Assembly (NCBI GenBank): GCA_951217055.1
Contig: OX578277.1
Coordinates: forward strand, 8,614,329 to 8,678,328
Direction of reading: 5' to 3'
DNA from: Gerris lacustris
Taxonomy: Eukaryota; Arthropoda; Insecta; Hemiptera; Gerridae
Length of the DNA: 64,000 bases
Position 1 is the stretch's first letter. Each line of letters starts with the position of its first letter. The translations under genes and the position numbers were made by a program. The notes beneath the pieces were generated by a model. The model had not been told where the DNA came from. It made no database searches and saw only the letters and a program-made list of their open reading frames with translations. Positions 47,073 through 58,500 of this stretch are shown in pieces.

Positions 47073-47277
47073 AGGTGAGATGGTGCCTCAAATCGGTTTA
47101 ACTGTACCCCCCTTGTCTCACTCGGCCGGTCATATTGAGGACAGACCTCAAGTGAACCAAGGGGGGAGAACACCTATGAGTTCAGGCACAGTCGGCACAT
47201 TGACAACACAAAGTGGCGCAGTCAATCCGAGGAAGCGCAAACTAACCATCACCGAAGTCGCCCAACTTAGAAGAAAG
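47073..47277 (+). CDS. dom: Domino-like remodeller, N-terminal coding exon
   Basis: The acceptor 'ttgaatttcag' opens the exon and 'agaaag|gtaact' closes it in phase 0. An ATG at 47080 is in frame and would begin 'MVPQIGLTVPP'; a start in an upstream exon at 45943 is also possible. The peptide is Pro/Ser/Thr/Gly-rich and ends in a basic stretch (PRKRKLT) and 'ITEVAQLRRK'. The low-complexity N-terminus is what one expects before the HSA domain in Domino/EP400 proteins. Membership rests on phase continuity with the downstream exons rather than on this peptide alone. Confidence 0.75.
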
Positions 47278-47812
47278 GTAACTCAATATCTATTATAAAA
47301 TTTTCATATTAAAAGTTTATGTTGGATTTTATTTTTATTTGGCTGGTTTTGCGGTGCAAGAAAAGATGTCTTACACTTCACTACAACTCAGGGTTGGGCA
47401 AAATTTGATTTTTTAATTTTAATCAGAAAGCGTGATTTTTTTTATTTTAATCAAAAATTTCAAAAACTAACTGATAAAATATACAATCCTTATAAAATGC
47501 GAGCGATAATTCCTAGTAAGAGAAAATTGTCGGTTTTAAGAAGATTGGTGTAAGTGAGAGAGTTAAACAGAGACCGGTGTCACTCTATTTTCTTGTCAGC
47601 TTAAATAAAGTATATTCGTTTGTTCCGAAAAGTGAACTCTTTTTATGAAAGCGATTTTTGTTTCGTGTAACACGTTTCAGTATGCTCTACGTCTTTGTCT
47701 AGATAAGCTACAATCCTCAGCGTGGCACTGGCTCACGTCTGAACGCACTCTACCGGCACCCCGCTTATGTCCTTGAAGCATTTTTTATGTATTATTTTCC
47801 CTCGTACTTTTT

Positions 47813-48138
47813 GAAGTGAAACTTCTTTGGCGGCGGTAGAGTGCATTTTTTTGTATATTGAAATCGTGTAACGAAGTTTGCGATTCGAGACTCGTCCAAG
47901 TGTAACATTTTTACAGATTAATTGTATTATATCTATTTAAAGACCAGTAAATCAAAACAAACATTTATTTTTATTGGAATAAATGTGGTTGCCTTAGCGT
48001 AGCAATATTTTTTGTTTCAATTAAATTTCCCATAACCGTTTCTTAATCCTGAAATAATAAATTCATCAAAAATGAAAGAGAGCAATGCATTCTAGAACCT
48101 AAGTTTCACTTCTAATGCGTGAGAGCCTCACATATATT
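47813..48138. mobile_element. MITE R3, copy 2
   Basis: Closely matches 43133-43460. The ends 'gaagtgaaacttc' and 'aagtttcacttc' are inverted here more cleanly than in copy 1. It sits inside the hAT relic. Confidence 0.82.
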
Positions 48139-48627
48139 TTTACTACGTTTTTATTAGCTTGCTTTCTTGTTTGTTTGTTTGTCCGGTACAAATCTGGCAA
48201 TTGATTACTAACTAACTCCCGAATAGCTAGACATTTGAAACTTTTACAATAGCTCAGAACGCGATGACAATGCATTATTTTAATACTTTTAGCCATCTTA
48301 CAGCAGAATTTATTTGGTTTTCAGCAAATTTTGCTGTATGGAATGCTAGTTCGGAAAAAATCCGCAAGTTATTTTATTTGTTTGCCATGTCCCATATTTA
48401 CTACGCAATCTTCATTTTGACGGGTTTCAAATTTGTGATAGATAAACATTGAATGACAGCAAAACTGGAAATATCGATTATATTATTTATCGATTATATT
48501 ATTTCAAATATATCGATGGCACGGTTTAGATTTGGTGTTGGGGAGATCCGTTGTACAAAGATTTATAGGTTTTAAGATCAGCTCTCTAGAAGGTTGTCAT
48601 TTATGTTAAGTAAATAAATTCGGAACT

Positions 48628-48679
<52 letters not shown>

Positions 48680-48790
48680 CTCACTAACATTATACATTAG
48701 TTACAATAACAATTATATTATCAACATTACACACGATTCAACAGAAAATTTAAAAACGTAGTATATAAAAAGTTCTTTTTATCTTGAAAT
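48136..48790. repeat. Dispersed repeat R4, copy 1
   Basis: About 650 bases shared in the same orientation with 61556-62185. It starts 'tactacgtttttattagctt' and near its other end has 'taaaaacgtagta', an inverted partner. A long T run (48632-48679) is at the place where the other copy has a shorter one. The short open frames 48099-48452 are shadows. Confidence 0.85.
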
Positions 48791-49665
48791 TATTTGTATG
48801 TGTGGTAACGGGTAGGATAAGGATAGTAGCATTATTTGATTTAATTTTGTCGTAGAGGATAGAGGTTAAAGTTAAAAGGTAAAAGTTATTGTGGAAACTG
48901 CAAAAACTGTTGAATGAAGTAGTTTTGAATTTAAAATTTTAAAGTGTGAAATAATGGTAGGAACTAAAAAATCATATAGTTTAAGAGATTACGATAGAAA
49001 TATGGCTCTGGAAATGATCGGAAAAATGTATAAACATAGTGGACTGCCACCTTTAACTATAAAATTTAATGCCCTGTGAGAACCATTTAAAAATAAAAGT
49101 TTAATCAGGAAATATCTTCAAATGTCTCCGGCATTGATTGGTGGGAATCACAGAAAAATGTTCCCGAAATTGAAAAGCAACTACAAACAATAAAACAGTT
49201 TTTAAGTGGGATTGCCTCTTCAGCTTCCGTTGAACGTGTTTTTAGCATGTTTGGTCTGGTACAATCGAAATTAAGGAACCAGCTAGGAATAGAAAGGGTG
49301 TCCAAAAAGCGATTTCAATGAAAATTTGATTTTAATCAACTGATTTAAATTAGCCCAACCCTGCTACAACTAGAGCCCACGTTTGGTATTCACCAGGCAT
49401 TGTGATATAAATTAGTAGCTACTTAAGTGAAATTTTGTCAACCAATTATACAACTGATGTGACATGCCAATCTGCCGTCATCCAAGCCCTCTGGCAGGCC
49501 TTCTATGGGCTGTTGTGCCAGAGATTATTGTTATTCTTCTTGAGTTCTACTGTGGCTTTTAACTTGAGCGGATTTAGCAAAACCACATGAACTTATTATT
49601 TTTCAGTGTGTTGTATCTTACTGAAATCTTTGCCTTGTTTGATTTACTTACAATTTGATCTCTAG

Positions 49666-49829
49666 GTGAGTGAGAGTGAAGGTCAGCGGATACTGTTGTC
49701 TGCGAGTCGCTATGCAGAACGATGTGCAGTTAGATGTTACCTTGGTGGAGGCGGATCTCCGGCTGAGTACCCGACATGGAGAAATCGACTGCCACCTGTA
49801 CCTCTTATCTCGTATCTCGTCGCTAACAG
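49666..49829 (+). CDS. dom: Domino-like remodeller, internal exon
   Basis: Acceptor 'tgatctctag', donor 'aacag|gtaata'; 164 bases, entered in phase 0 and left in phase 2. The reading frame gives 'VSESEGQRILLSASRYAERC' and then 'PTWRNRLPPVPLISYLVANR'. No named domain is seen. The phase joins both neighbours without a stop, which supports the exon. A longer open frame in another register (starting 49670) is a shadow. Confidence 0.75.
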
Positions 49830-51308
49830 GTAATATACATATATTCATATTTGTATAAGTGTTAATATAAACAGAGGTGGGTCTCTAGTGGCTCAATGCC
49901 ATCATCTGTGCTTTGGAAACTCAACTTCAACAAAATTTCAATTTTTTTTAAACAATTTTCTCTACTTTTGCTATAATTTATATCTTTAATTATTTTTTTC
50001 TCTTTATTTATTGAGTACTATTAGTTAATTAAAACATACAATTCATGGAAATAATAAAATAACACTGTTACTATTGCATTAAACTAGTGTTGGGAACCAA
50101 TCGATTGAAAACAGTCGACTAATCAGTTGATTTAAAATATTCATTCATTGGTTGTGGATATCTAGTTTTCATTCGACTGATATCAGTCTATAGTTTGGAG
50201 TTGTATTAGTTGTAATTCGGACGTGTATATGTATAACGAGATAACGAGTGTTATGCGCCTTCTCACCCCTCCTCAGCTCTGAGCCCTTCACTGTTGTTCC
50301 CTTCCCCTACCACTCTTAAACTAAAAACAAAAACATCCGATTGAAACATTCGACTTGCGGCTTCAGTCTCAGTCTATATTTTTATTCGTATACCCTATTC
50401 CTGCTATTAAACTGTTTTCAGTTGATTGAATTCAGTTGATTGTTTTTCCCTGAATCGACTTATTCATTCAGTTGTTTTTTCTAATCGGTTGTCCCGACTC
50501 TGCATTAAACGTGATTTTTTTTTAGAAATTATCACTAATTTTTTATATATAAATTTTTAAATGAAAAGCGGCATCATTTAAACTTTTTTCACTGACCTGA
50601 AATTTTTTTGAAAAATAATTTTTACAAGGATTCACACCAAGTTTAGGGCTGAAAGCTAAAATTAAAAAAAAAAAAAACATAATTTTAGCCCTCTCTAAGA
50701 GACATTTATTCTATCATTTGTCTTATCCACCTACCATGCACTTATGTTATGTGCTCATTCCATTGATCTTACCAACACTCTTAGCTTAGCTATATACCTC
50801 CTTGTTGAGCAACATAACCATGTCTTCCCTGGGGGGCCCCGGTAGCTTGAGTAGAAGAGCAGTTGGCATTGACTCATTGAAGTAAAGCAGCATCGGACAT
50901 GGCCAGTAGTTGGATGGGTGACCACTATCTCTGTCCAAAGCTCTGGTTTTGATTCCTGGACCGGGCCTCCCGTTCAATATCCACCATTGTTAAACTGATG
51001 GGAAACTGATTGAAAGACAGTGCCACCAGGTTTTGGCCTGGTAAACCATTGTTTACACTTTCTTGGTGGTTTGATTAAAAATCGATCAAACGAAACCAGA
51101 GTTGTGTAAACATGGTTTACCGATCAACAATTCACTCATGTGCGTAGGGTTTGGTTGTCAGGTATGAGTCCAGTATTGGATTCATACAAGGCTACTCCGG
51201 GTTTCCTTAAAGGACCCACTTTGTGGTCTATGTCTTTGGGACGTAAAAGCAGGACGTCTACTTGACTGCACATAATTTGTGTTGTATTTATAATTTTGTG
51301 TTTGGCAG
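49830..51308 (+). other. Remodeller intron with the 5S-like SINE
   Basis: AT-rich intron. 50095-50480 is rich in 'attcgactgatatcagt'-type phrases (a diverged repeat). The SINE at 50831-51262 ends just upstream of the next acceptor. Confidence 0.6.
50831..51262 (+). repeat. SINE with 5S-rRNA-like head, forward copy
   Basis: 50876-50926 contains 'gaagtaaagcagcatcggac' and 'agtagttggatgggtgacca', which follow the 5S rRNA A-box, intermediate element and C-box in order and spacing. Then come 'ggttttgattcctggaccgg', 'caggttttggcctgg' and a tail with 'tctatgtctttgggacgtaa'. The same blocks make up 36546-36905 and 33428-34512 in reverse. This fits the SINE3 type (5S-derived) or a 5S-headed chimaera. 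Confidence 0.75.
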
Positions 51309-51542
51309 GTTGGACAGTGAGAATATGTCCGAGGATCTGTACTCTTTGCTACGTAGCAACACCAGCACGTTGATACGGACGACAGCTGTGACTAGTTCGT
51401 CTCAAGAGACTCCTGTCAATGTTCCTCAGTCACCTTCACTTGGTACAAGGGTGTTAGTATCTTCACCGACGACTCCCAGTCCTTCCTTCATCCAGTCCTC
51501 CGCTTCTTCTCTGGAGAAACACGTTTCTAGACCTGTCATGAG
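51309..51542 (+). CDS. dom: Domino-like remodeller, Ser/Thr-rich exon
   Basis: Acceptor 'tgtttggcag', donor 'catgag|gtatct'; 234 bases, entered and left in phase 2. The peptide begins 'LDSENMSEDLYSLLRSN' and continues as a Ser/Thr/Pro-rich low-complexity stretch, typical of the linker ahead of the HSA domain. The acceptor is only about 45 bases from the end of the SINE. Confidence 0.82.
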
Positions 51543-52054
51543 GTATCTTTTCATATCATTCAGCTTTACTAGGAAGTCAATAGTTTTTAAATTTAAGTAC
51601 TGATAAACGTTTCATTAAACTTCAAGTTGATAATGTGATAATAGCATTGGTAAATACCATTGTGAGTGAATGTAAAATATTGAAACACACTACAGGATAA
51701 AGAAATACTGGATTTAAGTGGCATTTCAACATCCTTGGGATTAAGTTTTCTAGACAAAAATCCCAATTATTTTTGAATGAATGGTTTTTATACCCTTATG
51801 TTTATTCTGTTTATGTTCCGAGCAGTATTATGTAAGTTCTAAACCTTCTCGACTTTTTTAATTTTTTCCTGTACAGTACCACTAAAGTAAGTTAAAAGGA
51901 CAGGTAACCATTTACTAAATGCTAAATTATTATAGAAAGATATTAAATCTCATGCTCATAAAGTTTACCAGCATAGGAAACTCATTGTTAATTTGTATCC
52001 AGAACGTATGTAAATAATGGCAATGTTGTGGATAATTAATAAAAATACTCATTT

Positions 52055-52950
52055 TAGCCTTAGATAGAGAGCTAGCGTAGCCGTGTGAGTTAAACCACGT
52101 CTGCTCGGCCATCACTGAATCTCGAGTGGAACGAGACGGGGTTCGATTCCTCGCCGTGACACTCTGATTTATATGGCTCACTATTGATCACATCATACTC
52201 GCTTTGGCGTTACTATGTACAGAGGTATGATGTGTGAAGTGGCTAGAACTCTCTACCGCGGGGCGTAAAAGGGGCCTAAGTGATGGCCTAATTGCAAGGT
52301 TCGAACAAGTGGTTCGTCCTACCCGTCCTAGTAGAAAGTAGAAGAAGAAGAAGATAGAGAGCTGGCGTGTCCTTGTGGATTAATCACTTACCAGTCTGGT
52401 CGGCCATCACTGAATCAAGAGCGTTACGAAGTCGTGGGTTCGATCCCTTGCTGTGATTCTCGGATTTATATGGCTCACTAATGATCACATCATACTTGCT
52501 TTGGAGGTACAATGTACAGAGGTATGATGTGTGAAGTGGCTGGAACTCTCTACCAGGGGGCTAGTAAAAATGGACCTAAAAGATGGCCTAATTACTAGGT
52601 TCCAACAAGTGCTTTGTCCTACCCGTCTATTGCTAGTACTAGCACCTTACTTCTATTACTAGCCTTAGATAGGGGAGCGAGCGTGGATGTGTGGATAAAA
52701 TTACTTGCTACATCTCCTCAGCCTTCAATTAAACATGGGCAGTACGAGGTCGTGAGTTCGATCCCTCGCTGTAATGCTCTGATTTATATGGCTCACTAAT
52801 GATCATACTCACTTCGGAGTTACATTGTATAAAGGTATGATGTGTGAAGGAGCTGGAACTCTACCGCGGGGCTAGTAAAATTGCCTAAATAAGACCTAAT
52901 TACTAAGTTCCAACTAGTGGTTTGTCTTACCCCCCGTCTTATATGTTCAA
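52055..52950 (+). repeat. Three tandem tRNA-type SINEs (family 2)
   Basis: Copies start near 52068, 52358 and 52672. Each has an A-box-like 'gcgtagccgtgtgagtt' or variant and a B box ('gggttcgattcc', 'gggttcgatccc', 'gagttcgatccc'), then the shared 'gtgtgaagtggctggaactc' and a short microsatellite tail ((GAA)n after the first). The 13-base 'tagccttagatag' occurs at 52055-52067 and 52660-52672, so copies 1 and 2 are bracketed by what looks like one target duplication. Confidence 0.9.
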
Positions 52951-53360
52951 TGAAATTCAAATGTTTTTTAACATCTAACTCCTCATGTTTTTTCCTTAAG
53001 TTTAATTTTGCATTGTAAAACTTCAAATAAAAATTTAAAATGTGGCATGGGACAGTAACATCTTGAACACAATTTAAAAAATGTGATTTTTCCTTGTCAA
53101 AATGAACATTAAAAATATTAACCAGATTGCATGATATATAGTGTTTCTTACCGAGAACAAAATGGCCCCCTTAACTGCTTCTAAATCTCCCATAGAAACG
53201 TGTCATATTACACCTGAAATTGTGGGGGGCAGCAAATGCCCAATTTAAATGAGATGACCCTGCTGCTGTAGTTGTAAACAGCATCTGTGAGGTAACTGCA
53301 TCTAAGCACTTCTGGGTATACTACTATAATAATTGTACAATAGATGAGTTGTATTACAAT

Positions 53361-54132
53361 GTAGGGGAAGGTGGGGCAAAGTGGCCATGCTAAGGTTTGC
53401 TGATTTTTTAAGCAAACTTATAATCGGCCTAGAGCTTTAAAACTTTGTGATTGTATACTTCAACCATCCTCTCATATCATGTATTTTTTTTCATTTAATT
53501 TAAAATTATTTAAACAAACCAAATTTATTAATTTTCAAAAAGTATCCAAATGGTCACTTTGCCCCCTTGTGTGGGGCAAAGTGGCCACAACAATATGTTC
53601 GTAATATGTAGTTATTTAACTTCATCCACAGTAAATATCTATAAAAATAATAAATTAGCATACTTTAGGTGTGTAGAAAAAAAAACAAAACAATAAATAA
53701 ATAAAAACAAAAAACGAATAGTAGCTATGAGGCAAAGTTGCCATGCCTGGCCACTTTTCCCCGTTTGACGCCATGATACATAAGTTGTCATAACTCAATA
53801 ACCAGACGGAACTATGTGATATTTTAAACATGGTTTTGTAGACAAGTTATCACTACATTTTAACACTTTTATTTAAAATCATAAAGTTTATTACAATAAT
53901 AATAATAAATAATATAAATAAACACTTGCCATACATCAGAGAGGTGTGGAAGTAGAAATCGGATAATAACTTCACAAAAAACACGTGGTTAAAAGTTTAA
54001 ACTATGTTTGAAGACTGATATAGTTGTCTATGAAAGGTTGCTGTAATCTCCGATTAACAGCTGCACTTTACAACCATAAATCTGAGGATGGCCACTTTAC
54101 CCCCCTGGCCACTTTGCCCCACCTTCCCCTAC
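53361..54132. mobile_element. 772-bp TIR element
   Basis: 'gtaggggaaggtggggcaaa' with 'gtggcc' is perfectly mirrored by the right end at 54107-54132. The phrase 'ggcaaagtggcca' recurs internally (about 53575 and 53730 in variants). No transposase is visible. Confidence 0.92.
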
Positions 54133-54396
54133 ATTTCAATACATTACATAATCAGGTAACATAGCATCTAAACATTAATAGATAAATAATTACTTCTGTT
54201 AGTGGTACATTAAAAGGGTTATTTCAATGTGCATTATACTATCAGGTAACATTGCCATTGAAATAAAAAAAGAAAAATTTCATCGAAGAATATGTCTATT
54301 TTTTTTTTTTTTTTTTTTTATTACTATTTATTTATTTTTTTATTATCAAATTATTTCTATTCTAGTGTCTATAATAGTGTCCTATTTTTTTTTCAG

Positions 54397-54580
54397 GTTA
54401 CCAGTATCACCGTACAAGTCCACTCTATCACCTATCAAGAGTGAGAATGGTGGTGATATTTCACCGTCAAATCAAGAACACATAGTTGAAAGGGCTAAAC
54501 AAGAGGCCTATGTAATGCAACGTGTTGCTGAGCTCCAAAGAGATGGTCTTTGGTCTGAGAAGAGAGTGCCCAAATTACAG
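54397..54580 (+). CDS. dom: Domino-like remodeller, pre-HSA exon
   Basis: Acceptor 'tttttttcag', donor 'ttacag|gtaaca'; 184 bases, entered in phase 2 and left in phase 0. The peptide includes 'HIVERAKQEAYVMQRVAELQ' and 'DGLWSEKRVPKLQ', the run that immediately precedes the HSA domain in Domino/EP400/SRCAP proteins. It reads straight into the HSA core in the next exon. Confidence 0.92.
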
Positions 54581-55541
54581 GTAACATTATTTTTCAAATT
54601 TGTTATGAGGCTTATTTGAGTAGTCTTGAGTAAGGTAAAGTCCTGAAATCCATACTTCCCCTTTTTTGCCGTTTAACTTATATACTATAAAACTTGAAGA
54701 AAATTGGTTCAAAAGCATAGATAAACTGTGGGTCTTCAGCAGTTGGTGGATTACACATATATCCTTTGAGTAGCCAAATTTTAAAAGCAGCTATATAAAA
54801 AAAAAGGAAAAATGAGATATTGGTACCCCTGGATTTGTTTTTTAAAGCTCTACAAGGTTCTGCAATCAAATAGTTCTAAAAAAATTATAAAGCTATTAAA
54901 ATCTAGATTGAAATATGAGTGCGGTTACAAAAGCAGCTATATCCCTCTGGCACTCGGATTCAAAAGGAGCTATATCCATAACTGATCCAAAAACAGCTAT
55001 ATCCTATGTCCACATTATAGAGTTACTCTGAGTAAGGCTGCAAAATCATCTATATCCTTCTTTACACATTTCTATCTTCTTTTAAACAGACAAAAATATG
55101 ATAGAAGAGAAAAAAATATTATAGTGGCTACACTGAATAAATAATAGTTTATAACTGCTTAATTTATTGGATAAAACTGCTTTTTCTTCAGCACACCAAT
55201 CCAACATGGCGGTGGGTTTGGTTGCAAAAGAAGCTATAAACAAAATACTGTGACAAAACCAGCTATGTGATTATTTCTTTTGTTTATTAAAAAGATAATA
55301 ATAGCCTGAGATTATAGGGCTTTTGTCCACGAAATGAATTATTAGTTATTGATTTTTTTTAAAAAAATTAACCTGATAACACAATTTAGTGAATTGCTAG
55401 ACGTTTTTCGTGCTTTGCCAAAAAACATTTCAAGTGGATATAGCTGCTTTTGGAATTCAGCTACTCCTTTCTCACGTTGTATTTACTATAAATGCCATTT
55501 TTAACTTGTATCTTTTAATTTGTGGCAAATGTATGTTTTAG
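54581..55541 (+). other. Remodeller intron with repeated 'agctatatcc' motif
   Basis: The phrase 'aaaa(g/a)cagctatatcc' and close variants occur about seven times between 54784 and 55265, and once inverted at about 55436 ('ggatatagctgctttt'). The inverted end suggests a decayed TIR element made of short repeats. No exon is seen. Confidence 0.6.
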
Positions 55542-58500
55542 GAATTACCGAGGCCGAAATCACATTGGGATTACCTTCTTGAAGAAATGGTATGGCTAGC
55601 GGCTGATTTCGCTCAAGAACGGATGTGGAAAAAAGCCGCGGCTAAAAAGTGTGCGACAATGGTTCAAAGGTACTTTCGAGACAAAGAGGAATCGGCTAGA
55701 AGGAAAGAGGAGGAACAAGAGTTGGAAAGACGTCGTATCGCCGGTATAATGGCCGGCCAAGTCAAAATGTTCTGGTCTTATATCAGCAAATTGGTTACCC
55801 ATAAAAAAAGAGCTGTTGAAGAAGAATCGCAAAAAATATTGCTTAGTCATCATCTGAATCCGTTCAATGTCAAATCGTTAAGTTTGGATTTCGATTATGA
55901 AAGCGAATCGATGATTATGGATAATGTGGAAGAGAGTAGAGAAGTTCAAATATTGAAGAAAGAAAGTTGTCTGACCCTCGAGGAACTGATCGGTGATTAT
56001 TTAGATGTTCGTGATACATTACCAGCGTCGCCGTCGGAAAATACCGAATGTAGTGTAGAAGATATTAAAATATCGACTGTCAATGTGACGGAAAGTGAAG
56101 AGGGTAAGAAATGTTCAGTAGCAGAAATTTCAGAGTCGGATGAAATCATCGTCGACGATGAGGAAGAAGACTCTTTTGATGATACGGAAGAATCGTCGTA
56201 CGAAGAAGACACCTGCGAAGAGAAAATGGATTGTGATACCTCTATAGATCCTACTCGAGAAGTAACTTTACCGGAGGAAGTAATTGAAATGGCCGAAAAT
56301 TTATATCCGAAAGGAGAAACACTGTCTTCGAGTGACGATGTTATCAAAGTACCTTTTTTACTCAGGAAAAAATTAAGAGAATATCAGCATATAGGCTACA
56401 ATTGGTTGGTATCACTCTACGAAAGGAAACTGAACGGTATTTTGGCCGATGAATCCGGTCTGGGTAAGACTGTTCAAGTAGTTACATTATTTGCCCATTT
56501 GGCATGCGAAAAAGGAGTTTGGGGACCGCATTTAATCGTTGTACCGACGCAGGAAGTTTTGAATTGGGAAATTGAATTTAAAAAGTGGTGTCCTAGTTTA
56601 AAAGTCCTAGCGTACTACGGTTCTACGGAAGAAAGGAAATTAAAAAGGTACGGATGGACAAGACCTAATGCCTTCCACGTGTGTATAACCTCTTATAAAA
56701 TAATATCGGAAGATATTATGAGCTTTCGAAAGAAGAAATGGAAATATCTTGTTTTAGACGAAGCACAGCATATCGGTTTGATTAGGTGGCAGTCGTTTAA
56801 AAATATCCGCACTGTAAGAAAACTTTTACTGACCGGAAATCATATAGGAAAATATCAATTGTCATCTTTCTCTCAATTCCTACTACCGGATTGGAGTGAA
56901 AAAGAGCAGTTGAAATTCGAACAAGTTTTAAAACCACTTTTGCTCTGCAGGTCTATAAGTCAAGTAGAAATGCAAATGCCTCGGAAAATTGAGCACATCG
57001 TTACTTGTCGGTTATCTTCGAGACAGCGATGTCTTTACGATGACTTTATGAGCAAGAATGGTACAAATGAAAAATTAAGATCTGGTAGAGTTGTCGATGT
57101 CTTGTCTGTACTTTTAACTTTGAGGAAGATTTGTAATCACCCTGAATTATTCGAGGCACGATCTGTATCATCGCCTTTTTGTATGGATCGGCTTAAGTTG
57201 GTAATACCGTCAGTTGTGGCTACTGCTTTAGATTATAATCCGTTCGATAAAATAGATATATCTTCTTGGGATTTCAATCTTATTGGGCTGGAAAGTTGTC
57301 TCTCTGCTTTTGTCGCTCACCGATCAGGTAGGTTTAAAACTCCGAGGAAATTAATCGAAGAAATCGATTCGACAGTCGAACCTCAACCTTGTCCGAGAAA
57401 ACTTGGAGGAATCAAGATCAGCATACAGAAGAAAACCCCGAGTACGAGCTCCATTTCTAAAAGTACTGTAAGACCGGCGTTGGTTCAAATCGGAAGTGGT
57501 ACTAATAGTCAAAGAGTGTCGCCGACGAAAATCGGCACTTCTCCGATTGTCAAAGCGGCTGTTATCCAACAGAATTCGGTATCTCAAGGTGTCACTTTGA
57601 GATTGGCTAATCCGATCGGTCAAATACAAAATTATCTGCAGATTGTCGGCCAACAAGGACGAGTTACGCAGACGAGATTAGCACATATCGTTAACACACC
57701 TGCCGGCAAACAAATACTTATATCCCCTCATCAATTGCTGTCATCTCAGCCTTCGACAGTTGTCACTGCTAGTGGTCAGAGATTGACAGTAGTCTCTAAG
57801 CAGGGTGTGACGCCTGCTTCTCTCCGACCTTTGTTAAGATTACCTCCGTTAGCCGTCTCCTCTTGCCCTAATCTACTTCTTGGAGGTACGAACTCTGACA
57901 ATCCAACCGATAACAATATCATGACAACCAAAACAAATTTGTACGACAATCCTTCGAAATTACATCTGGACAAAATTCCTTCGAAAAACATCGTCGACAA
58001 AAGCAATTCGATTAGTATTATAGACATGGAAGATAAGTACAGGAAAATAGACGGTATCGATTATGTCGACAAACGAAAAGAGAAATTGAATTTGGTTTAC
58101 CGTATGAATGAGAAACGATGCTCGAAATTACCTGTTTACGGTACGGACGTTATCTCTCGTGTTACCATAGTCGATAATGTCAAACAGACAAATTGGAATT
58201 GGACCGGTTCCCTTCTCTGTCGAAAATCGAAAGTTGACAATTCAGAATTTAAACAATTATCAGAAAGCATATTATCGTTGGAAGATAGAGTTAAAGAATG
58301 TACGGAAATAATTAGATTAGTGTTAAACAAAGTCGCAGTTACCGCACCCAGTATCCAGTTAGATATAACGAGAGGAGCTCCGTGGAAAATGGAACAAATT
58401 AGAACCAACGAACAGGTATTTAAGCGGATGAGTCAATCTCTCGATAAGCTTCTACATCCTTTAGCGTCACCTCTTCAGTTGAAATTCCCAGACGGAAGAT

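Larger units (their letters stand above)
47389..49363 (+). mobile_element. hAT transposon relic in the remodeller intron
   Basis: Starts 'cagggttgggcaaaatttga' and ends 'tagcccaaccctg'. 'ctacaact' is duplicated exactly at 47381-47388 and 49364-49371. Near the right end an in-frame stretch reads 'DWWESQ' ... 'LSGIASSASVERVFSMFG' ... 'SKLRNQLGIE', the C-terminal dimerisation region of hAT transposases (ERxFS signature). The rest of the transposase is gone. Two other repeats are nested inside: R3 copy 2 (47813-48138) and R4 copy 1 (48136-48790). Confidence 0.92.
51543..54396 (+). other. Remodeller intron full of SINEs and a TIR element
   Basis: Contains a diverged dispersed repeat shared with 26600-26935 (51780-51910 and 53155-53240), three SINEs (52055-52950), the TIR element 53361-54132 and a T run at 54300-54319. 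No coding exon is seen. Confidence 0.6.

Noticed and set aside
54678..54869. 63-codon minus frame in the remodeller intron
   Set aside because: Falls in the repeated 'agctatatcc' region and shows no conserved feature.
55997..56347. 116-codon Ser-rich minus frame antisense to the remodeller
   Set aside because: Shadow of the acidic Glu/Asp/Ser tract on the coding strand.
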